A stretch of 8,524 bases of DNA, taken from Clostridia bacterium. GTDB lineage: Bacteria > Bacillota > DSM-521 > Neomoorellales > SLTJ01. The notes beneath the pieces are model-generated. The model ran no database searches. It was given only the letters and a program-made list of their open reading frames with translations, and was not told the DNA's origin. The position numbers and the translations under genes were made by a program. Positions 6,464-8,524 of the stretch are shown here, one piece after another (positions within the stretch are counted from its first letter, which is position 1; every line of letters begins with the position of its first letter). The stretch is from NCBI GenBank assembly GCA_014360105.1, contig JACIYD010000049.1, positions 1 through 8,524 on the forward strand, read 5' to 3'.

Positions 6464-6492
6464 GCCCCGGTCCGCGTGGGATCGGGGCTTTT
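6464..6492 (+). terminator. Intrinsic terminator of the cobalamin riboswitch
   Basis: GCCCCGGTCC (6464-6473) pairs with GGATCGGGGC (6479-6488) over ten positions, including one G-U pair, with a 5-base loop and a TTTT tract at 6489-6492. It ends 60 bases before the start codon of the controlled gene. A competing pairing is possible: GGACACCGG (6395-6403), next to the aptamer's P1 stem, could pair with CCGGTCC (6467-6473) if one base bulges, and so act as the antiterminator when no ligand is bound. Confidence 0.88.
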
Positions 6493-6552
6493 CAGTTGCT
6501 GTTAGGCCGATTGGCTCCCACTGTGAGCAATACCTGGAGGGAGGTTTGGACC

Positions 6553-8524
6553 TTGTTCTCGCTTAAGAAGCCCCTGCTGGTTTGGGGCGTGGTGATAAGT
6601 CTCGTGGCGGCGCTGACGGTTGGCGGGAGCTTTCCTCCCCGGGCCGCCGGGGCCGCAACCGGGCAGTTGGAGGCCCTGGCCACCAGGGCTGCCAATTTCC
6701 TCTACAACGAGTTCGTTCAGAAAGGGACCCGAAACGACGAGTTCGGCGTGGGCTCCTACGCTGCCTACGTGCTCACCCAAGCCGGGGTGGATGTGGCCGC
6801 CTGGGTGAGCGAGGGAACCAGCCTCAAGGAAACCGTGGTGCAGATGATCTACGGCGACCTCCAGGAGCCTTCAAAGGTTTCCGCCAAGCAGCTCGCCCAG
6901 GACCTGGTGGCCGCCCAGGCGCTCCAGAGGCCTGATCTGGCCGGGGAACTCTGCCAGGTCCTCATGGCCAGAGAAGGTCCCGGCGGCCTGGACACCGGAG
7001 ATTACGCCCTGTGCAGCAGCGTGGCCGCCTACGAGCTGCTCGGCCGCGCCGGCTGCATAAGCGAGTTCGTGTACGGTCGTAACTACCTTCTTAACGCCCA
7101 GAACCTGAGCGCTGGGGAGGCGGTTTACGGGAGCTGGGGCTACGTTTACGACGGCCAGTACTATCCCGACTTCATGGCCACCGCCCAGGCCGTGCGGGCG
7201 CTCGGCTACCTTGACCCAAATAAGCAAGACATACTGGTGCAGCAAAGGATCAATCTCGGCCTGGCCTGGCTGAAGAACCAGCAGCAGGCAGACGGCAGCT
7301 TCGTGGCCTCCGGGTGGGACGACCCCCTGGTCAATAGCGTAGAGATGGTGGCCACGCTTTTGGCGGTCGAGGAAGAGCCTTCCGGGCTGAAGAGCAGCCA
7401 GGGCCGTAGCCCCGTGGACTACCTGCGCGACCAGGCCCTCAACTCCGACGGCAGCTTCGGGGCCAACAAGAATGCCATGGACGCCGCCTGGGCGCTCTAC
7501 GGGTACCACCTGCTGGGAGCCCGGGTTGGTCCGGCGGTCTTCCTTACTCCCTCCCAGGCAGAGGTCAAGCGGGGCCAACAGGTTCGACTGCGGGCGCTGG
7601 GCTGCGATGAAAATGGCGTTGGCCTGGACGTCACCAGGGACGCCGATTGGTCGGTGCGGGACCCGGGCGTCGCCAGCGTGGTCTACGGCCTCGTAACCGG
7701 GCTGCAGCCCGGTAGCACGGTGATCAGCGCCACCTACGACGGGCTTACAGGTTCGGCCGCCATCACCGTGCTGCCTGCCGGCGGAGGGCAAGGCGGCCCT
7801 GCCACCTGCCGGGTGGGCGTGGCCGTGGTGGGTAAGAACGGTGAACTGCTCTTCGGCCCAGGCTACGTCGAGCTTGCGGAGGGAGGCACCTGGGGTCTGA
7901 CCGCCCTGGGCGCCCTGGACGCCACCGGCCTCCCCTACCGCGTATCCAGCCAGTATGAAGGTTTTGTGGAGGAAATAGCCGGCCAGGCCAACCAGGGCTG
8001 GAGCGGCTGGTGCTACGCGGTGAACGACACCCTGCCCACCGTGGCCGCCCACCAGTGCCGGCTTGCGGACGGAGACAGGGTGGTCTGGTACTACAGCCAG
8101 GACTTCAGCACCCCGGTGCCCAGGTGGGAAGACCTGGTGAAGCAGCAATCCGCGGAGACTTCCTCGGCCGCGGAGGCCCTTAGCGCCGTAGAGAAGGCTC
8201 TTTCCGATCTGCGGGAGGGAAGCTCCACCCCGGGCCGGACGGTGTCCCGCCTCGGAGAAATTCTGGCCCCGCTCAAACCCGATCAAGTCACGGCAGAACT
8301 CAGAACCAAGCTCGGCGAAGCGGCGCGGCTTCTGGCCGCGGCCCTGGCCAGGGTACCGGAAAACGCCTTGGCCGTGGAAGAAAGAGGCCAGAGAATCCTC
8401 CTTAACGCAGACGTCCAGAGGCTCAAGGAACACGTCGGCGCCCTTCAAGCCGCCGCAGAGGTGGCCGAGAAGCTCAAGAACCTGGGGATAGAAGAAGCCG
8501 CTGGCCTGGCCCAGGCCGACCTCA
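6553..8524 (+). CDS. Secreted transcobalamin-like protein (alpha-toroid, Ig-like, DUF4430), 3' end missing
   Basis: The frame is open for 657 codons and runs off the right edge. I chose TTG 6553 because GGAGGGAGG lies 7-8 bases before it; a GTG at 6523 is in frame but has no ribosome site. Residues 1-36 are a signal peptide with a KK start and a hydrophobic core (LLVWGVVISLVAALTV). Residues about 40-325 are helical repeats of the prenyltransferase/squalene-cyclase alpha-toroid type, with W-L-K-N-Q-Q-x-x-D-G-S-F near 240 and NSDGSFG (297-303). Residues 329-408 are a Big_2-like Ig domain (VFLTPSQAEVKRGQQ to ITVLP). After a glycine-rich linker, 419-515 form a DUF4430 domain, the family grouped with the C-terminal domain of transcobalamin (GWSGWCYAVND and the final VVWYYSQD). 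From 520 on the protein is a long charged helical region. Toroid plus DUF4430 is the plan of animal transcobalamin and intrinsic factor. With the B12 riboswitch upstream, a role in binding corrinoid outside the cell is likely but not proven. Confidence 0.88.
   Translation, partial: MFSLKKPLLVWGVVISLVAALTVGGSFPPRAAGAATGQLEALATRAANFLYNEFVQKGTRNDEFGVGSYAAYVLTQAGVDVAAWVSEGTSLKETVVQMIYGDLQEPSKVSAKQLAQDLVAAQALQRPDLAGELCQVLMAREGPGGLDTGDYALCSSVAAYELLGRAGCISEFVYGRNYLLNAQNLSAGEAVYGSWGYVYDGQYYPDFMATAQAVRALGYLDPNKQDILVQQRINLGLAWLKNQQQADGSFVASGWDDPLVNSVEMVATLLAVEEEPSGLKSSQGRSPVDYLRDQALNSDGSFGANKNAMDAAWALYGYHLLGARVGPAVFLTPSQAEVKRGQQVRLRALGCDENGVGLDVTRDADWSVRDPGVASVVYGLVTGLQPGSTVISATYDGLTGSAAITVLPAGGGQGGPATCRVGVAVVGKNGELLFGPGYVELAEGGTWGLTALGALDATGLPYRVSSQYEGFVEEIAGQANQGWSGWCYAVNDTLPTVAAHQCRLADGDRVVWYYSQDFSTPVPRWEDLVKQQSAETSSAAEALSAVEKALSDLREGSSTPGRTVSRLGEILAPLKPDQVTAELRTKLGEAARLLAAALARVPENALAVEERGQRILLNADVQRLKEHVGALQAAAEVAEKLKNLGIEEAAGLAQADL

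Noticed and set aside
6871..8448. Long minus-strand open frame of 525 codons opposite the secreted protein
   Set aside because: It mirrors a plus-strand gene with clear signal peptide, domains and ribosome site. Its translation is rich in G, A and H with no recognisable domain, as expected for an antisense frame in GC-rich DNA.

Overview
The window is GC-rich, with Shine-Dalgarno sites before most genes and many GTG or TTG starts. The gene families (type III CRISPR parts, FIST and GGDEF/HD-GYP signalling, and a riboswitch-controlled secreted DUF4430 protein) suggest a high-GC, probably anaerobic and possibly thermophilic member of the Bacillota (Moorella/Desulfotomaculum-like). The organism is an inference; nothing here fixes the species.

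Left part (1-2466, minus strand): an ancillary and effector-signalling block of a type III CRISPR system, read right to left. It begins with a regulator (1573-2466) that joins a CARF domain of the NE0113 type to a LuxR-type helix-turn-helix. One base later comes csx15 (1191-1571), then a small, possibly damaged gene (905-1102, with remains up to 1194), then the 5' part of a cas10 gene without an HD motif (877 to the left edge). No CRISPR array lies in the window. The likely logic is that Cas10 makes cyclic oligoadenylate, the CARF-HTH protein senses it and changes transcription, and Csx15 binds or removes it.

Middle (2467-6068, minus strand): a 283-base intergenic stretch with a dyad and a possible promoter, then a two-gene signalling operon. 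A FIST-domain protein (4923-6068) is followed 7 bases later by a cytoplasmic GAF-PAS-PAS-GGDEF-HD-GYP protein (2750-4915) that should make and break cyclic di-GMP.

Right part (6069-8524, plus strand): a divergent intergenic region, a clear cobalamin riboswitch (6224-6392), a strong intrinsic terminator (6464-6492), and a secreted protein (6553 to the right edge). That protein has an alpha/alpha-toroid, an Ig-like domain and a DUF4430/transcobalamin-C domain. The architecture resembles animal transcobalamin/intrinsic factor, and control by B12 makes a role in capturing corrinoids outside the cell likely.

The two most interesting items are the CARF-LuxR regulator in an operon with csx15 and cas10, and the riboswitch-controlled transcobalamin-like protein.
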